Below the pieces are notes generated by a model. The model made no database searches. It saw nothing but the letters and a program-made list of their open reading frames with translations, and was not told the DNA's origin. The translations under genes were made by a program, and so were the position numbers. Positions 1 to 12,628 of a DNA stretch of 64,000 nucleotides are shown here, piece after piece (within the stretch, counting starts at the first letter, position 1; each line of letters opens with the position of its first letter). Origin of the DNA: Sipunculus nudus (Eukaryota; Annelida; Sipuncula; Golfingiida; Sipunculidae); contig CM049308.1 in assembly GCA_026874595.1 (NCBI GenBank), positions 96,520,624 through 96,584,623 of the forward strand, written 5' to 3'.

Positions 1-15
1 GGCAAAAATAAATTA

Positions 16-540
16 GGGACCCATGGGTCACTGTGCTCAGCTGAAGTTGACCTTGAAGTTAAAAATCTAAAATAATATCAAATGGGGATAATGTCTGAGA
101 GGAACAGGTAATATAGGGTATGGATGGTTGATATAATTGAAGATATTGTTGCAAATTATATTTTGTGATCTGCCCTTATGCTTCCTAATGCTGAAACTGA
201 AGCATGTAGGCAGTTTGTGAATTTAAGATCTATACTACTACCATGCTCATTGGTTGGCTTTTTGATAAGCTGTTGACAATTCAGCAGTTTACACATTTGT
301 TCAGTTAAAACTATTTTTTTTATTAAACCATTTTTTTCAATTTTATAAAATGCAGTGGGGGGGGGGGGTTGATACAGATGGGAGTTAAGGAGTCAATGGG
401 GGAGGGCAGGGGGGATGGTGGGAGTTACAACACCTTTGCATATACATACAGGATATGAAATTTAATTCAACAGTGCTTACAAGGGAAAAAATAATAAATA
501 ATTATAAAATGTTTAAAACAGGCAGATAGATGGAACAAGG
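16..540 (+). mobile_element. Helentron/pearl-like 5' end, type A
   Basis: GGGACCCATGGGTCACTGTG at 16 followed by GCTCAGCTGA and CTTGAAGTTAAAAATC. The first about 330 bases parallel 14126-14450. A poly-G tract lies at 358-369. A second element start interrupts it at 541. Confidence 0.6.
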
Positions 541-1140
541 GACCCATGGGTCACGGCGCTCAGCTGTTATATATGATAAAAAATATGATTTGGGAAAGAG
601 GCATATGCTGGTTTTGTGTGGTAATAAATATAAGCTTTATTATGAGTTGTTGGTGTTTAGCTTATGTATGATTTTGATAGTATTTTTGGAGACAGGGAAG
701 CGGATTGATTTCATTTATTTTATTAACAAATGGAGTGCTATTGTCACACAGATTTTGACCTGGCCATATAACTTATAAGCAGCACATAAAATAAAAGAGT
801 TCAACTATTTATTAAAATTTAATAACAAATGTTGTGCCAATATAATATTTATTAAAAATAATAAGAGAATCATATGATTTTTTTAATAAAATATAACTGA
901 ACTAATTATTAAAATAATATTATAGAATATATGCATTCATGAATACATTTTGAAAGTATTTGCACTGGTATTCAAATACTTTCATTTTTACCTGAATTCC
1001 CATTCTTATGCAAGAAATTTTATAATGGAGTACATATTCATATTCATATTCATAAACATTTGCAAAGTATTTGCACCATGTCTGGTATTTATTCAGTTTT
1101 ATCCAAACAATGATGTGGAGAATCCAGAATATAAACAAAG
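531..1140 (+). mobile_element. Helentron/pearl-like 5' end, type B
   Basis: AACAAGGGACCCATGGGTCA then CGGCGCTCAGCTGTTATATA. The segment to about 1130 closely matches 3930-4545. The short open frame starting at 530 is part of the repeat, not a gene. At 1141 a further GACCCATGGGTCA marks another nested start. Confidence 0.6.
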
Positions 1141-3016
1141 GACCCATGGGTCATGACAAAAGTTTGAAATTTTTGCAAATGCAAAATATGAAAAATATTC
1201 TATTGTAATGTTTTATATTTATATAAGCATATGAGAAGCTAAGAGGAAAGGGTCCTCCTACTTGGTTATAGTAAAGTTCTCAATATATGATTGCAAACTA
1301 ATACTCTGACAAGACTGTCATGAAGAAAAACAGTAAAAGTTTTGAGATACTGTGATGCATATGAAAAATTTACAGATGGACAGGCAAGTGGACAGAATGG
1401 ACTAATACCTTCATTTCACTTTCAAAGGAATAATGCATTTAAGTTTATATACAAGCCTATTTTTTTAGCATTTCCACTTTTTTCATTAATAGTTTTTATC
1501 TGATTCATTTTTTTTATTTACAAGTGTTATAAATTTGTAATATAAAAGTGAAAATATAAGTTTAAAATATTAGAATTCTAAGTTGCAATCATTATATATC
1601 CAGATTGTATCTCACATTGGGTCATATTATGCATACACATATATTTTATTATTTTTAAATCAAATGTTTAAACTGAATGTAAAAGAAAATAATGCCACAA
1701 CATGGCATCTACAAAATTATTCCTTGAATTCCTATTAAAAAGTTTTGCACATTGGAGTTTTCAGGACAAGCTTAATTTTATTCACCGAAATAAAATAAAA
1801 GATTCAGTAAATTTGATAAAATAAAAACATCTTTTCAAATAAAGTATACACACTGTTGGTTGAATGAGGGACAAACAATATCATTATGTTAATTACAATC
1901 TAAGCTATAATTAATAACTGGAATTAATAGTCAATTTCACACCTGGTGAAGTTTTACTCTTCTGAAGTAAAGCATTACTTATCTGATGAACATCCATACT
2001 TTCATAGCAATACATCACTTTGTGGACACAATTAAATGTGCACTTTAATCATTGTAACCCTGGTGGTACAATCCAAAATCTAAAATGTAGCATGTCTAAG
2101 AATAAAATAAAATACAGAAAATTATAACATTTATCTAGTTTATGCACCAGCTGGGGGGGGGGGGGGGGTTGAGTGCAGGGCAGAGGAGAAGCCTGCTAGT
2201 AGTGGCCAAGCTGGGTCAAGGCAAGCTGCCTGGGGTGGGTTATATAATGCAAGTGAAGGCTGTACTACTAGGTGGGCCAGATATAAACAACACTAGACAT
2301 GGTGTATGAAAACTTGAATAAAAGCTACTCTTTTCAAACAATTTCTTTGAAATTTCAGATTTTAAAAGATTAAATCCTTATGTATATATGCTGTGAAAAT
2401 TAAATCAACAGTGCTTACAGGGAAAAAACGTGCCACTGCCAAAGTTGGACAAAATTTAAGGTATTAATTTTTTATTTATGCTAATACTTGAAAAATTTGC
2501 AAAATTCAGATCTAATTTTGGGTAAACAATTTAATCTTGATTAAATAAAGTTATATTCCTGAAAAAAAGTCTTCAGTTTCAGCAATTCTCATGTTAAGTG
2601 AGCAAATATGTTTCCTGATTTTTAAAAAATTGCATTATATTTGGGCCTATAACTTCAAAATAATACCCAATACTGACCTAATTTTTGGTATGTGCACAGA
2701 AAATATATGGAAGAATATGAATACTAAATATGATCAAAAACAGATCAGTGGTTTTGATATTAGTCAGACTTGAAGTGTAACAATTGCTTTTTTTTGGAAA
2801 ACGGAGGTTTTTCCTTAATATCTTGAAGGAACGAAGTTCTAATGACCCAATTTTCGGTATGGTAGGAGATTTTGGGGACATCTAATGGTATGCAGAATTT
2901 TGGATTCGTAGGTCCAATGGTTTTCAAACGTGCCCTGTTAACGGCCGGACGGCCGGACGGACGACGGACAAAGGACCACGACTATAGCTCAGATGACTTA
3001 CAGTCAGCTGAGCTAA
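1141..3016 (+). mobile_element. Nested Helentron/pearl-like segment with complete 3' terminus
   Basis: It starts with GACCCATGGGTCATGACA at 1141. AT-rich filler follows (a poly-G tract at 2152-2168), then the common tail (about 2330-2940), a GGCCGGAC tract (2942-2972) and a hairpin at 2986-3014 ending GAGCTAAAA. The pairing of this 3' end with the starts at 16, 541 or 1141 is uncertain. Confidence 0.5.
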
Positions 3017-3930
3017 AAACAAAGCAAATTCCAATGCCACTGAGGCAGGAGAATAGTTACGCTCCTGAGAAAGAAGCTACTGATTTTCCCACTGCCTGCT
3101 TTGACCTTCACTTCCGAGGCAGCGGAAATCTTGCACTTCTAAAGAAGCTACTGATTTTCCCGCTGCCTGCTTTGACCGTTTATGATGCACTTAAACACCA
3201 GGCGGTGGGCCTGTCTGCTGAAAAAAACTGCTGATGTGACTACCAGCCAACCAAATGCCAGTCAACAAATACTCGACAGGCATCAGGCTCCGCCCAGAAA
3301 CCACGTGTGGGGCCATTCTCTCTGAGCCTGTGGCCTGTTCAAACAGTTGCCGAGGCAATAAGCTGTCACTCAAAACAAAATGAACAACATAAGCTCCATG
3401 TATTCCTCTCTTGGCTGGTAAACCGTTTTGTCTTCCAGCACAGGGTTTCATCTGATTGGACCAAAATACAGTGCTCCCCTCTTGTGTACAGATTCAGGAT
3501 ACGAGGTCAAAACAAACAGCGCTTACAATATAGGTAGTAAGCCTATAGGTAAAGCGCTGTGTAAAGAGCGTAGAGAATAGAAAACAAATGTTTGCATTAG
3601 ATCCTGAAATGAGAATAACTGTACACCTGTGACAGCAGAAGTGCTGGACCAATGTTGCATCACTAATCAGGTTACCCAGGCAGGGCTGTAGTGATGGAGG
3701 TGGGCAGCCTGCCAGTGAGCCTGGAGATGTAAATGAATACAATAAGAGCCTCTGAAAGAAACTTCAATAACTAGCCTAATATTTTAGCTTTCATTAACAA
3801 ATTTCAGAATTTAACAAATCAATTACTTATGTGTACCTGCTGTGAAAATTAAATCAAATGTACTTACAGGAAAAAACGTGCCATGATCAAAATTTAAGAT
3901 ACTGATTTGATATAAATGCTAATAACTTAA
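3017..3930. other. Intron/repeat sequence without a recognisable gene
   Basis: It holds a local duplication of AAGAAGCTACTGATTTTCCC (near 3071 and 3143) and a segment near 3610-3640 (ATGAGAATAACTGTACACCT) that recurs at about 15148 and 19154. The part from 3780 to 3900 matches the front of the Helentron-like tails. Small open frames on both strands here have no family resemblance. Confidence 0.5.
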
Positions 3931-5639
3931 ACAAGGGACCCATGTGTCACAGCGCTCAGCTGTTATATATGATAAAAAAAATGATTTGGGAATGAGGCAC
4001 ATGCTGGTTTTGTGTGGTAATAAATATAAGCTTTATTATGAGGTGTTGGTGTTTAGCTTATGTATGATTTTGATAGTATCTTTGGAGACAGGGAAGAGGA
4101 TTGATTTCATTTATTTGATTAACAAATGGAGTGCTATTGTCACACAGATTTTGACTTGGCCATATAACTTATAAACAGCACATATAACAAAAGAGTTTAA
4201 CTATTTATTAAAATTTAATAACAAATATTGTGCCAATATAATTTTTATTTAAAAAAATAATAAGAAAATCATGATTTTTTAAAATAAAATATAACTGAAG
4301 TGATTATTAAAATAATATTTAGAATATATTCATGAATGCATTCATGAATACATTTTGAAAGTATCTGCACTGGTATTCAAATACTTTCATTTTTACCTGA
4401 ATTCCCATTCTTATGCAATAAAATTTTTTAATGCAGTACATATTCATATTTGTATTCAAATACATTTGCAAAGCATTCACACCATGTCTAGTATTTATTC
4501 AGTTTTAGCCAAACAATGATGTTGAGAATCCAGAATATACAAAATTCACAAATTTAAATAATGATCATAAGTACCTGGTTTTATGGCTTTTATTTATGTT
4601 AAAAAAATAAATGTAATATATTCACTTTGGACAACTTTCACATCAATCTACACACTAGACACAGTAGGAATCTAGATTAATATTAACAACTGCATCTTTG
4701 TCTATCATTAATTTCCTTCATATAATCCCTAATGATTAGTAATGAATAATATGATTTATTTTTTTATCATTAAAATTGAACTGAAAAATACCATAGGTGA
4801 CTGCATGGTGTTATTTGGAATAACACTGATATTGACATTCTTTCCATCCATACAAGATTCTTACATCATCAGTAACTGCAAGTTAATTTCCTGTTACTCA
4901 TCAACTAACAAATTCCTTTTCTATTAATTTTTCTTTAATTTGTTAATAAAAACCAATAAAAATTTATTAATTAATTGTTTATTGTTATGTTGTTTTTCAA
5001 AATACAGGTGGTGCCACCAGTCTGCAGAAACTGATGAAACAGTCCATGATCAATATCCATGTAAAGAATCATGGTGATCAATGCATTAGTTGTTCAGACA
5101 CTTGAGCTTTTGTATAAAATTTTTCATTATTGAGGGGGTATGTCGGAACCGCATAGCTTGAAGAATATTGGTAATAGAGACCTAATTCCAGGTTTCGCTG
5201 GAGTCTTTTCATGGACCTCTCTGGATGTAAAGTTAGAAGATTCCAGGTCCAGGGGTTACGATTTGTGCCCTGTTAACAGATGACCACATCTTGAAAGGTC
5301 TCAAAAACCGAGAAAAACAATAGTAAAAAATTTTTAAACCAGGCCTACAGGCCTAATGCGAACCTGTGCAAAGTTTGGGAGTATGAATGGAGATTTATTT
5401 TTAAAATTTAATATTGATCCTCTTTAAGTCCTGCATATCTACCTTAGTCATTATGATTGCAGCAAAATGGACATTTTGGACCTGCAAGTTTCAGACTAGG
5501 ACATTTTAAAACTAGAATATGGATAGTCGACAAGCGACTATGTGTATCCGCAGAAATCAGAGTGGGACAGGTGAAGTGAGGCATGGATTAAGTGGCAAGG
5601 GGAATAGAGTGAGGTGTGTTGCATATTAGCATGGATGTC

Positions 5640-6830
5640 TGCAGTGTAAATGTGAATATAGGTGGTGCCACCTGTCATAAAATCCAGAAAATTGTCCAGG
5701 ATGTATAAACCTGTAAAATTTCAGGTGGATAAGTCAAACCACTGCTGAAATATGAGTGATTTTATCCCATGGCAGATGAACAGATGGACGCTGTGCATAA
5801 GTGGTTGCAGGTGGTGCCACCAGTTTTGCCTATGATGAAGAGCTATGTGAGTTCTATACACATGCAAAATTTTGGCCCAATCGGTCAAATGGTTCCAGAG
5901 ATATGAGCTTGGATGTCTGCAGAGTAAACCTGAATGTAGGTGGCGCAACCTGTCATAAAATCAAGAGAGCTGTCCAGGATGTATAAACCTGCAAAATTTC
6001 AGGTGGAAAAGTCAAACCACTGCTGACATATGAGTGATTTTATCCCATGGCAGATGAACAGATGGACGCTGTGCATAAATGGTTGCAGGTGGCGCCACCA
6101 ATTTTGCCTATGATGAAGAGCTATGTGAGATCTATACACGTGCAAAGTTTTGGCCCAATCGGTCAAACGGTTCCAGAGATATGAGCTTGGATGTCTGAAG
6201 AGTAAACCTGAATGTAGGTGGCCCCACCTGTCATAAAATCAAGAGCTGTCAAGTATGTATACACATTCAAAATAACAGGTGGATAAGTCAAGCCAATGCA
6301 GAGATATGAGTGATTTTATCCCAAGGCAGATGAACAGATGGACACTGTGCAAAAATAGTGTTTGTTATGAAGCTTTTCAAGGGCTACATTTGTGCAAAAT
6401 TTTTAGCCTGATCGATCAAATGGTTCCCGAGATATGTGGGTTTATGTGTGGAAACAGACGCACAAATGGACGCTGGGCAGAGAGGAAAGGTCAGAGGTCA
6501 ACCAAATATGAGGGGGCAGCAGTTCACATGTGACCGATCATTATTCAGAATTTTAAAAAATTCTGCCCAGTGGTTATGGAGGAGTTCTCTGGAAACCTAT
6601 GCGATGAAGGCGGCAGCATCGGCGTCTGACTGAAAACATAGTATCCACAAAACTCACAAAAAGTGTAGGTGGCGCCACTAGTCTTGTACACTATAAAGCT
6701 ACCCAATATGTATAAACATGCCCAATTTTAGGCTGATGTATCAAATTCCTCTGTAGAAATAAGCAGGCGCATACACTGCAAAAGTCAATGTAGGTGGCAT
6801 CACCTGACTTGTAAATGAGAATACCATCAA
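5640..6830 (+). repeat. About 140-bp core monomers, left locus
   Basis: GGTGGTGCCACC or GGTGGCGCCACC occurs near 5660, 5812, 5940, 6088, 6219 and 6668, with alternating spacings of roughly 150 and 128 bp. Alternate monomers share CCATGGCAGATGAACAGATG and ATCGGTCAAATGGTTCC. The family is the same as at 19880-20880. Confidence 0.8.
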
Positions 6831-6899
6831 AGACGCATAGACAGGTCAAAATATGTCCAATACATCAAACTTACCCAGAGTTTGATGCACTGGGCTGAC

Positions 6900-7330
6900 A
6901 AGGATTAGGTGAGTAAGGCAGTTGTTCACAAGTGACCTGTGACAAATTGCTGCCTCAAGCTACTGCACTGAGTGAACTCTTGACCTGCACCTGGCTAGAC
7001 TGAGTGAACTTTTGACTGGTACCTGGCTGCACTGAGTGAACTTGACCTGTTGCATAATCTAACACAGTTGGCAGTCTGCCAAAGCTATAAATAGATTCAG
7101 GCTGAACTTTGGTGCCAAATATGATGCAGTGAGCAGTCTGCCAAAGCTATAAATAGAATGCAGCTACTGCACTGAGTGAACTCTTGACCTATAGCTGGCT
7201 GCACTTCTTCCAATCCAGGCACTGTGCCAAAACTATTTATGGAGCTGACATCATCTTGGCTAATGGCCAACATCAAGGCACTGGCAATCTGCCAATGGTA
7301 AACCAAGTGCTGCCATCTGTACACAGAAGT
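6900..7330 (+). repeat. Local degenerate duplications
   Basis: GCACTGAGTGAAC occurs four times and CAGTCTGCCAAAGCTATAAA twice, in an irregular tandem. No gene. Confidence 0.6.
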
Positions 7331-8825
7331 GGTCCCTACTTGAAATAACTTTCAAATTTATTTTCCCAATACAAAATGCTTTTCAGCTGACTTATTATAA
7401 AAAAAGAAATCAGGAATATATGTAAAATTATTACAGATGCATACTGAATGCAAAATTAAAATACAGATATTTCTCATTGATGGCAAATTCTTAAATTAAG
7501 TGGAGTAGGGATACCAATAATTTATAATCCACGTACAGTTGTCTTTATATAGTCAAAGAGAGCTGAATATCCATGGTTGTAACATTGCCTGGTATGATGA
7601 ATAACTAAATAATTAATCTAAATTTTTTAAAAGCTTTTAAAAAAAAACTTTCTTGTCAATATTAACCAAAGTTAACCTGAAATCTAAATGTCTAGTGGCA
7701 TAATGAAATAGATGCTGATAAATTGGTGCCAGGCTAGATGTAACAGCATCACACAGCTAACATATATGGTAAAATGACTCAATTCAATCTCCATAATTCA
7801 GCCAAAAATCATTAATGTGGAACCATTAATGACAAATATTATAAGAATTATTGTAGGGGTTATTCTTGTAAAATATTTAACAAACTGGCGTCAGTGACAT
7901 CAGTCGAAAAACGTTTTGCAGGTTTATAACTCATATAGGAAGATACAGCAAACTAGCTAAGTACAGCTTCCCGTAACTCAGCCAAAAAGCACTGAACCAA
8001 AACCATTTGAACAAACTTGAATTATCAACATCTGAGGATAATTATTGCATGAGATGTAAGAAATTGGCCCAGTGGTTTTTGAGAAGAAGATCTTTGTAGC
8101 CACTGAGCTAAAATGGTCTGTTATGGCATATGACTAAATTCAGCTTCAAATAACTTAGCCAAAAGTCACTGAAAGGAGACCATTTGAACATACTTCAGAA
8201 AGCACTATCCTAGGATCATTTCTGTGCGATATTAAACATTTTGGCCATATGGTTTCAGAAAAGAAGTTTTTTGTAGCCCTCAGTGTGATACAGACACTGA
8301 TGACCCCATACAAAAAAGGCCGATGCAGGTGGCGCCACCAATACCTCAATTTCAGATATGACCTACTTGACCAACATTGGCATAAAATTTGGTGATGATA
8401 GCTCCAGCCGTTTCTGAGATTTAAATTTTAATATGCTTTTTTGCACATTTAACAAAGTTCAACCTCCTGTAACTCGGCCAAAAATCTCTGAACTGGGACC
8501 ATTCAAACAAACTTGAGAAAGATTGTTCCAGGGATCATTTCTGTGAAATATTGGACAATTAGGCTGGACAGTTTCGTTGAAGAAGATTTTTAAAGCTTTT
8601 TTAGCTTTTTACCAATAAAATCTAAGAAAATGAAGTTAGAAAAAAAATAAACAAAATCCAATATAGTTTTTTGGATGACTGATTATTTGCAAAAAATTTT
8701 GTGATGCTAGCTCTTGCCAATTTTGAGATAGCTATGGTTAACGTACAGACGACGCACGACGTACAACGTATGACACAAGACGGACAACGCCGCACCATCG
8801 CATAAACTCAAAGGTTCGCTAAAAA
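7331..8825 (+). repeat. Diverged tandem units and a second repeat tail
   Basis: Units with (A)ACTCAGCCAAAAA..CACTGAA..ACCATTTGAACA recur near 7795, 7975, 8153 and 8470. They are followed by an end-like stretch with CAGACGACGCACGACG and GGACAACG, then TTCGCTAAAAA at about 8815. This tail is only distantly like the main hairpin tails. Confidence 0.5.
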
Positions 8826-9546
8826 TACAGGTGGCACCATTAGTCTGCAGAAACCGATGAAATATTCCATGACAAATATCCATGCAAAGAATCATGGTGA
8901 TCAATGCATAAGTTGTTCAGATACTTGAGCTTTTGTGTCAAATTTTTCATTTTTCTCGTGGGGGCGGGGGTGTATTTCGGAGCCCCATAGCTTGAAGAAT
9001 ATGGGTAACAGAGACCTAATTCCCAGTTTCCATGGAGTCTTCTCATGGACCTCTCTGGATGTAAAGTTAGAAGATTCCAGGTCAAGCAGTTACGATTTGT
9101 GCCCTGTTAACAAATGACCACATCTTTAAAGGTCTCAAAAATGGAGAGAAAAATCGTAAAAAAATAAAAAAAATACAGGTGGCGCCACCAATCTGCAGAA
9201 TCTGTTGAAACACTCCATGATCAATATCCATGCAATGAAACATGGTGATCAATGCCTAAGTTGTTCAGATACTTGAGCTTTTGTATCAAATTTTTTATTA
9301 TTCTGGGGGGTACTTCGGAGCCCAACAGCTTAAAGAATATGGGTAACAGAGACCTAATTCCCGGTTTCCATGGAGACTTTTCATAGACCTCTCTGGATGT
9401 AAATTAAGAAGATTCCAGGTAAAGCTGTTACAATTTGTGCCCTGTTAACAGATGACCACATCTTTAAAGGTCTCAAAAATAAAAAAAAAAATCGTAAAAA
9501 ATAAAAAAAGGTAAAGGTGGCGCCACCAGTTTGCAGAATCTGCATT

Positions 9547-10437
9547 ACTACTGTGACTGGTATTATACATTCTACGTGTCGACACGGCGACTTTGCATGC
9601 AGCAGTGATACCAGTCACAGTAGTGACGCCACTTCGCTGGTTCCTATGAAAGTGTGCTGATACACAGAGGCAGTTGGGGATCCCTGTCAGCTCAGTGGTA
9701 GTGCAGACGACCGGCAATCAGAGGGTCATGGGTTCCATTCCCATAGGGGGTGATCTGACTTTTTCTGTGTATTCTTGTTCTATATCTCCATGAGATGGAC
9801 CAGCATGGCCATTCAACATCTTTCTATATAATATTTGATGCACACCATAAAAGGCCATCAGTTTATCACTGCTGCCTGCAAAGTCGCCGTGTCGACACAT
9901 GTAGTATGTATAATACCAGTCACAGTAGTGAAGCCACTTCGCTGGTTCCTATGAAAAATGTGCTGATACACAGAGGAAGTTGGGGGTCCCTGTTAGCTCA
10001 GTGGTAGAGCAGATGACAGGCAATCGGAGGGTCATGGGTTCCATTCCCATACGGGGTGATCCGACTTTTTCTGTGTATTCTTGTTCTATATCTCCATGAG
10101 ATGGACCAGCATTGCCATTCAACATCTTTCTATATAATATCTGATGCACACCATAAAAGGCCATCAGTTTATCACTGCTGCCTGCAAAGTCGCCGTGTTG
10201 ACACATGTAGTATGTATAATACCAGTCACAGTAGTGACGCCACTTCGCTGGTTCCTATGAAAGTGTGCTGATACACAGAGGCAGTTGGGGATCCCTGTCA
10301 GCTCAGTGGTAGAGCAGATGACCGGCAATCGGAGGGTAACGGGTTCCATTCCCATATGGGATGTTCAGACTTTTTCTGTGTATTCTTGTTCTATATCTCC
10401 ATGAGATGGACCAGCATGGCCATTCAACATCTTTCTA
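9547..10437 (+). mobile_element. Three tandem tRNA-derived SINE-like units with a foldback arm
   Basis: Each unit of about 306 bp has a tRNA-like head with an A-box-like TAGCTCAGTGGTAGAGC and a B-box-like GGGTTCCATTCCC (9730, 10036 and 10341), followed by TCTGTGTATTCTTGTTCTAT and CCATGAGATGGACCAGCAT. Heads lie at about 9678-9752, 9983-10057 and 10289-10363. The cluster is flanked on both sides by 336-bp core sequence, so it was inserted into a core monomer. At its left edge, 9547-9597 is the inverted complement of the unit end at about 9877-9930. The heads do not fold as functional tRNAs because the acceptor stems mismatch. Confidence 0.72.
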
Positions 10438-10900
10438 GGTACCAGAGACCTAATTCCAAGTTTCCATGGAGACTTTTCAAAGATGATTTTTCATGAATGT
10501 AAAGTAAGAAGATTCCAGGTCCAGCAGTTATGATTTGTACCCTGTTAACAGATGACCACATCTTTTAAGGTCTCAAAAATAGAGAAAAAAAATCGTAAAA
10601 AATCAACACCAGTCTGCAGAAACTGATGAAACACTCCATGATCAATATTTGTGCACAGAATCATGGTGATCAATGCATTAGTTGTTCAGACACTTGAGCT
10701 TTTGTATCAAATTTTTCATTATTCTGGGGGGTACTTCAGAGCCCCATAGCTTTAAGAATATGGGTAACAGAGACCTAATTCCAGGTTTCCAAGGAGATTT
10801 TTCATGAACCTCACTGGATGTAAAGTTATTTCCAGGTCCAGCGTTTATGATTTGTGTCCTGTTAACAGATGACGGCATCTTTTAAGGTTTCAAAAATATT

Positions 10901-11518
10901 GAAAATTAATCGACAGCAGTTACAGGAAAAAAACGTTCCATGGTCAAAGTTGGGCAAAATTTAAGGTACCAATTTTTTATTTTTTGCTAATATTATAAAA
11001 AAATTTAAAAGATTTTGATCTTATTTTGGGTATACAATTTAATTTTGATTAATAAAAGTTATATTACTGGAAAAAAAGTGCTTAGCTTTAACAAGTTTTG
11101 TGTTAAGTGATCAAATTTCTTTCCTGATTATTTACAAAATGCATTATGTTTGGGCCCATAACTTTTTTAAATTATATAATACAGACCTAATTTCTTGCAT
11201 GTACACAGGAACTATATAGAGGATTATTTATGGTAAATATGAGGAAAAACAGATGAGTGGTTTTGATATTAGGCAGTCCTGAAGTGTGAAAATAGGTTTT
11301 TAATAAAAAATTGAGGTTTTTCCTTAATTTCTCAAAGGAACAAAGTCGCAAAGACCCAGTTTTCGGCTTAGTAGGAGATCTTGGGGACATCTAACATTAT
11401 GTCAAATTTTGGATTCCTAGGTCTTACAGTTTCTAAATGTGCCACATCTACAGACAGACGGATGGACGGACAATGGACCACGACTATAGCTCAGATGACT
11501 TATAGTCAGCTGAGCTAA
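10901..11518 (+). repeat. Helentron-like tail with 3' hairpin (copy 1)
   Basis: It runs from CAGTTACAGGAAAAAAACG through GGGACATCTAACATTATG to a weak GACGGATGGACGG tract and the hairpin at 11488-11516. The same tail occurs at about 2400-3016, 17400-18040 and 27530-28155. The minus-strand open frame in it (MSPRSPTKPKTG...) recurs with each tail and is a by-product of the repeat. Confidence 0.75.
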
Positions 11519-12042
11519 AAATTTACAAATTCAGATATAATTTAGGGTATACAATTGAATCTTGATTAAATAAATTTATATACATGAAAAAAGTCTCTAG
11601 CTTCAACAATTATCATGTTAAGTGAGTAAATATCTTTCCTGACTTTTTACCAAATGCATTATAATTGGCCCCATAACTTTTATAAATTAGGTTATACTAA
11701 CATAATATCTAACATGTACATAGAAACTATATAGAGGAATATTAATGGTAAATATGAAGAAAAACAGATGAGTGGTTTTAATATTAGGAAGTCCTGAAGT
11801 ATAATAATAGGTTTTCAATGGAAAATTGAGGTTTTTCCTTAACTTCTCAAAGGAACAAAGTTGCAGTGACCCAGTTTATATTATGGTAGGTGATATTGGG
11901 GACATCTAACAGTATGCAAAATTGTAGATTCGTAGGTCTAATGGTTTCAAAACTTGCAAGTCTAACGGATGGAAGCTAAGACAGACGACGGACAATGGAC
12001 CATGACTATAGCCCAGATAACTTATAGTCAGCTGAGCTAAAA
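11519..12042 (+). repeat. Helentron-like tail, degraded copy, beside an ABCB10 donor
   Basis: A second, more diverged tail follows the first directly, with a degenerate hairpin at 12010-12038 (AGCCCAG against CTGAGCT) ending GAGCTAAAAA. It ends about 26 bp before the GT of the exon 12069-12148 donor. Confidence 0.7.
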
Positions 12043-12068
12043 ATGGAAATAAGGTAGTAACCTCCTAC

Positions 12069-12148
12069 CTGACTGACAGTGCCGATGTTAGACCTCAACC
12101 AAGTTGGATCAAGATCTTTTATGTTGGTGCCATCCACCTTCACCACAC
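12069..12148 (-). CDS. ABCB10: ABCB10-like transporter, exon ending at the Q-loop
   Basis: An 80-bp exon joined in phase 1 to the Walker A exon across a 480-bp intron. After completing the split glycine it encodes VVKVDGTNIKDLDPTWLRSN, then IGTVSQ, the last glutamine being the Q-loop residue that coordinates magnesium and senses the transmembrane domain. The acceptor is TACTCAG ending at 12149 and the donor is GTAGGA starting at 12068. The remainder of the ATPase domain should be in exons further along the minus strand, but none is recognisable between here and position 1. A Helentron-like 3' terminus (hairpin 12010-12038) lies about 30 bp inside the downstream intron. Confidence 0.92.
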
Positions 12149-12628
12149 CTGAGTATAGAAATATTATCAAGTCAGTTTTGGAGACACATGTTTCTACGTC
12201 AGCCATGGAACTGTTGCAAGTAAGGTCTTGTTAAACACAAAAAGTACATATTGTACATGAAACCAAACAATTATGATAATGAGGGGAAGATGTTATCATT
12301 AATAAAACTGTAAATCACTTCTATAATGTTCATCATAATGATCCTATAGTAATATAAACTGTATACTATAATTATCATGTTTAAAGAATTCCTGGTCCTG
12401 TTTGGGGATAACAAATCAGATCCAAGCAATTTCTTTTTTTATCATCTTGGGTAATTATCCATGTATGTGATTCTTCAAAATGTTAAATACAGAAATCATT
12501 AAAACACAAAATTTTCAAGCCATACCACAAAGAGTGTTTTATATATATGATGTATTCTAATTAAACTAATCTCATAATTATGACCGCACCTCCTTTTTTC
12601 ATGAATCAATAACAAAATTAAGCTGTAC
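12149..12628. other. Short ABCB10 intron (480 bp)
   Basis: AT-rich unique sequence between the Q-loop exon and the Walker A exon, with a GTACAG donor and a CTCAG acceptor on the minus strand. No repeat family recognised. Confidence 0.8.

Larger units (their letters stand above)
3931..11518 (+). mobile_element. Composite Helentron/pearl-like element with core monomers and nested SINE cluster
   Basis: The 5' end ACAAGGGACCCATGTGTCAC (type B) is near 3931 and the 3' hairpin is at 11488-11516 ending GAGCTAAAA. Inside, from left: AT-rich type B sequence to about 4980; one 336-bp monomer (about 5000-5330); about 140-bp monomers (5640-6830); a local duplicated stretch (6900-7330); diverged units (7780-8600); a second tail-like end with GACGGACAACG (8735-8825); 336-bp monomers (8826-9540); the SINE-like cluster (9547-10437); two more 336-bp monomers (10438-10900); and the final tail. 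No protein-coding frame. It may be one element enlarged by insertions or several nested ones. Confidence 0.5.

Noticed and set aside
9678..10363. Three apparent tRNA genes
   Set aside because: Internal promoter boxes are present, but the acceptor stems do not pair well and the heads are parts of longer 306-bp repeated units.
11187..11390. Minus-strand open frames reading MSPRSPTKPKTGSLRL at 11187, 17003, 17684, 27126 and 27793
   Set aside because: They occur once in each Helentron-like tail and vary with it; they are repeat sequence and not a gene family.
1..12068. Search for the missing ABCB10 exons with the LSGGQ signature, Walker B and H-loop
   Set aside because: No minus-strand stretch with these motifs was seen; the remaining exons probably lie left of the window.
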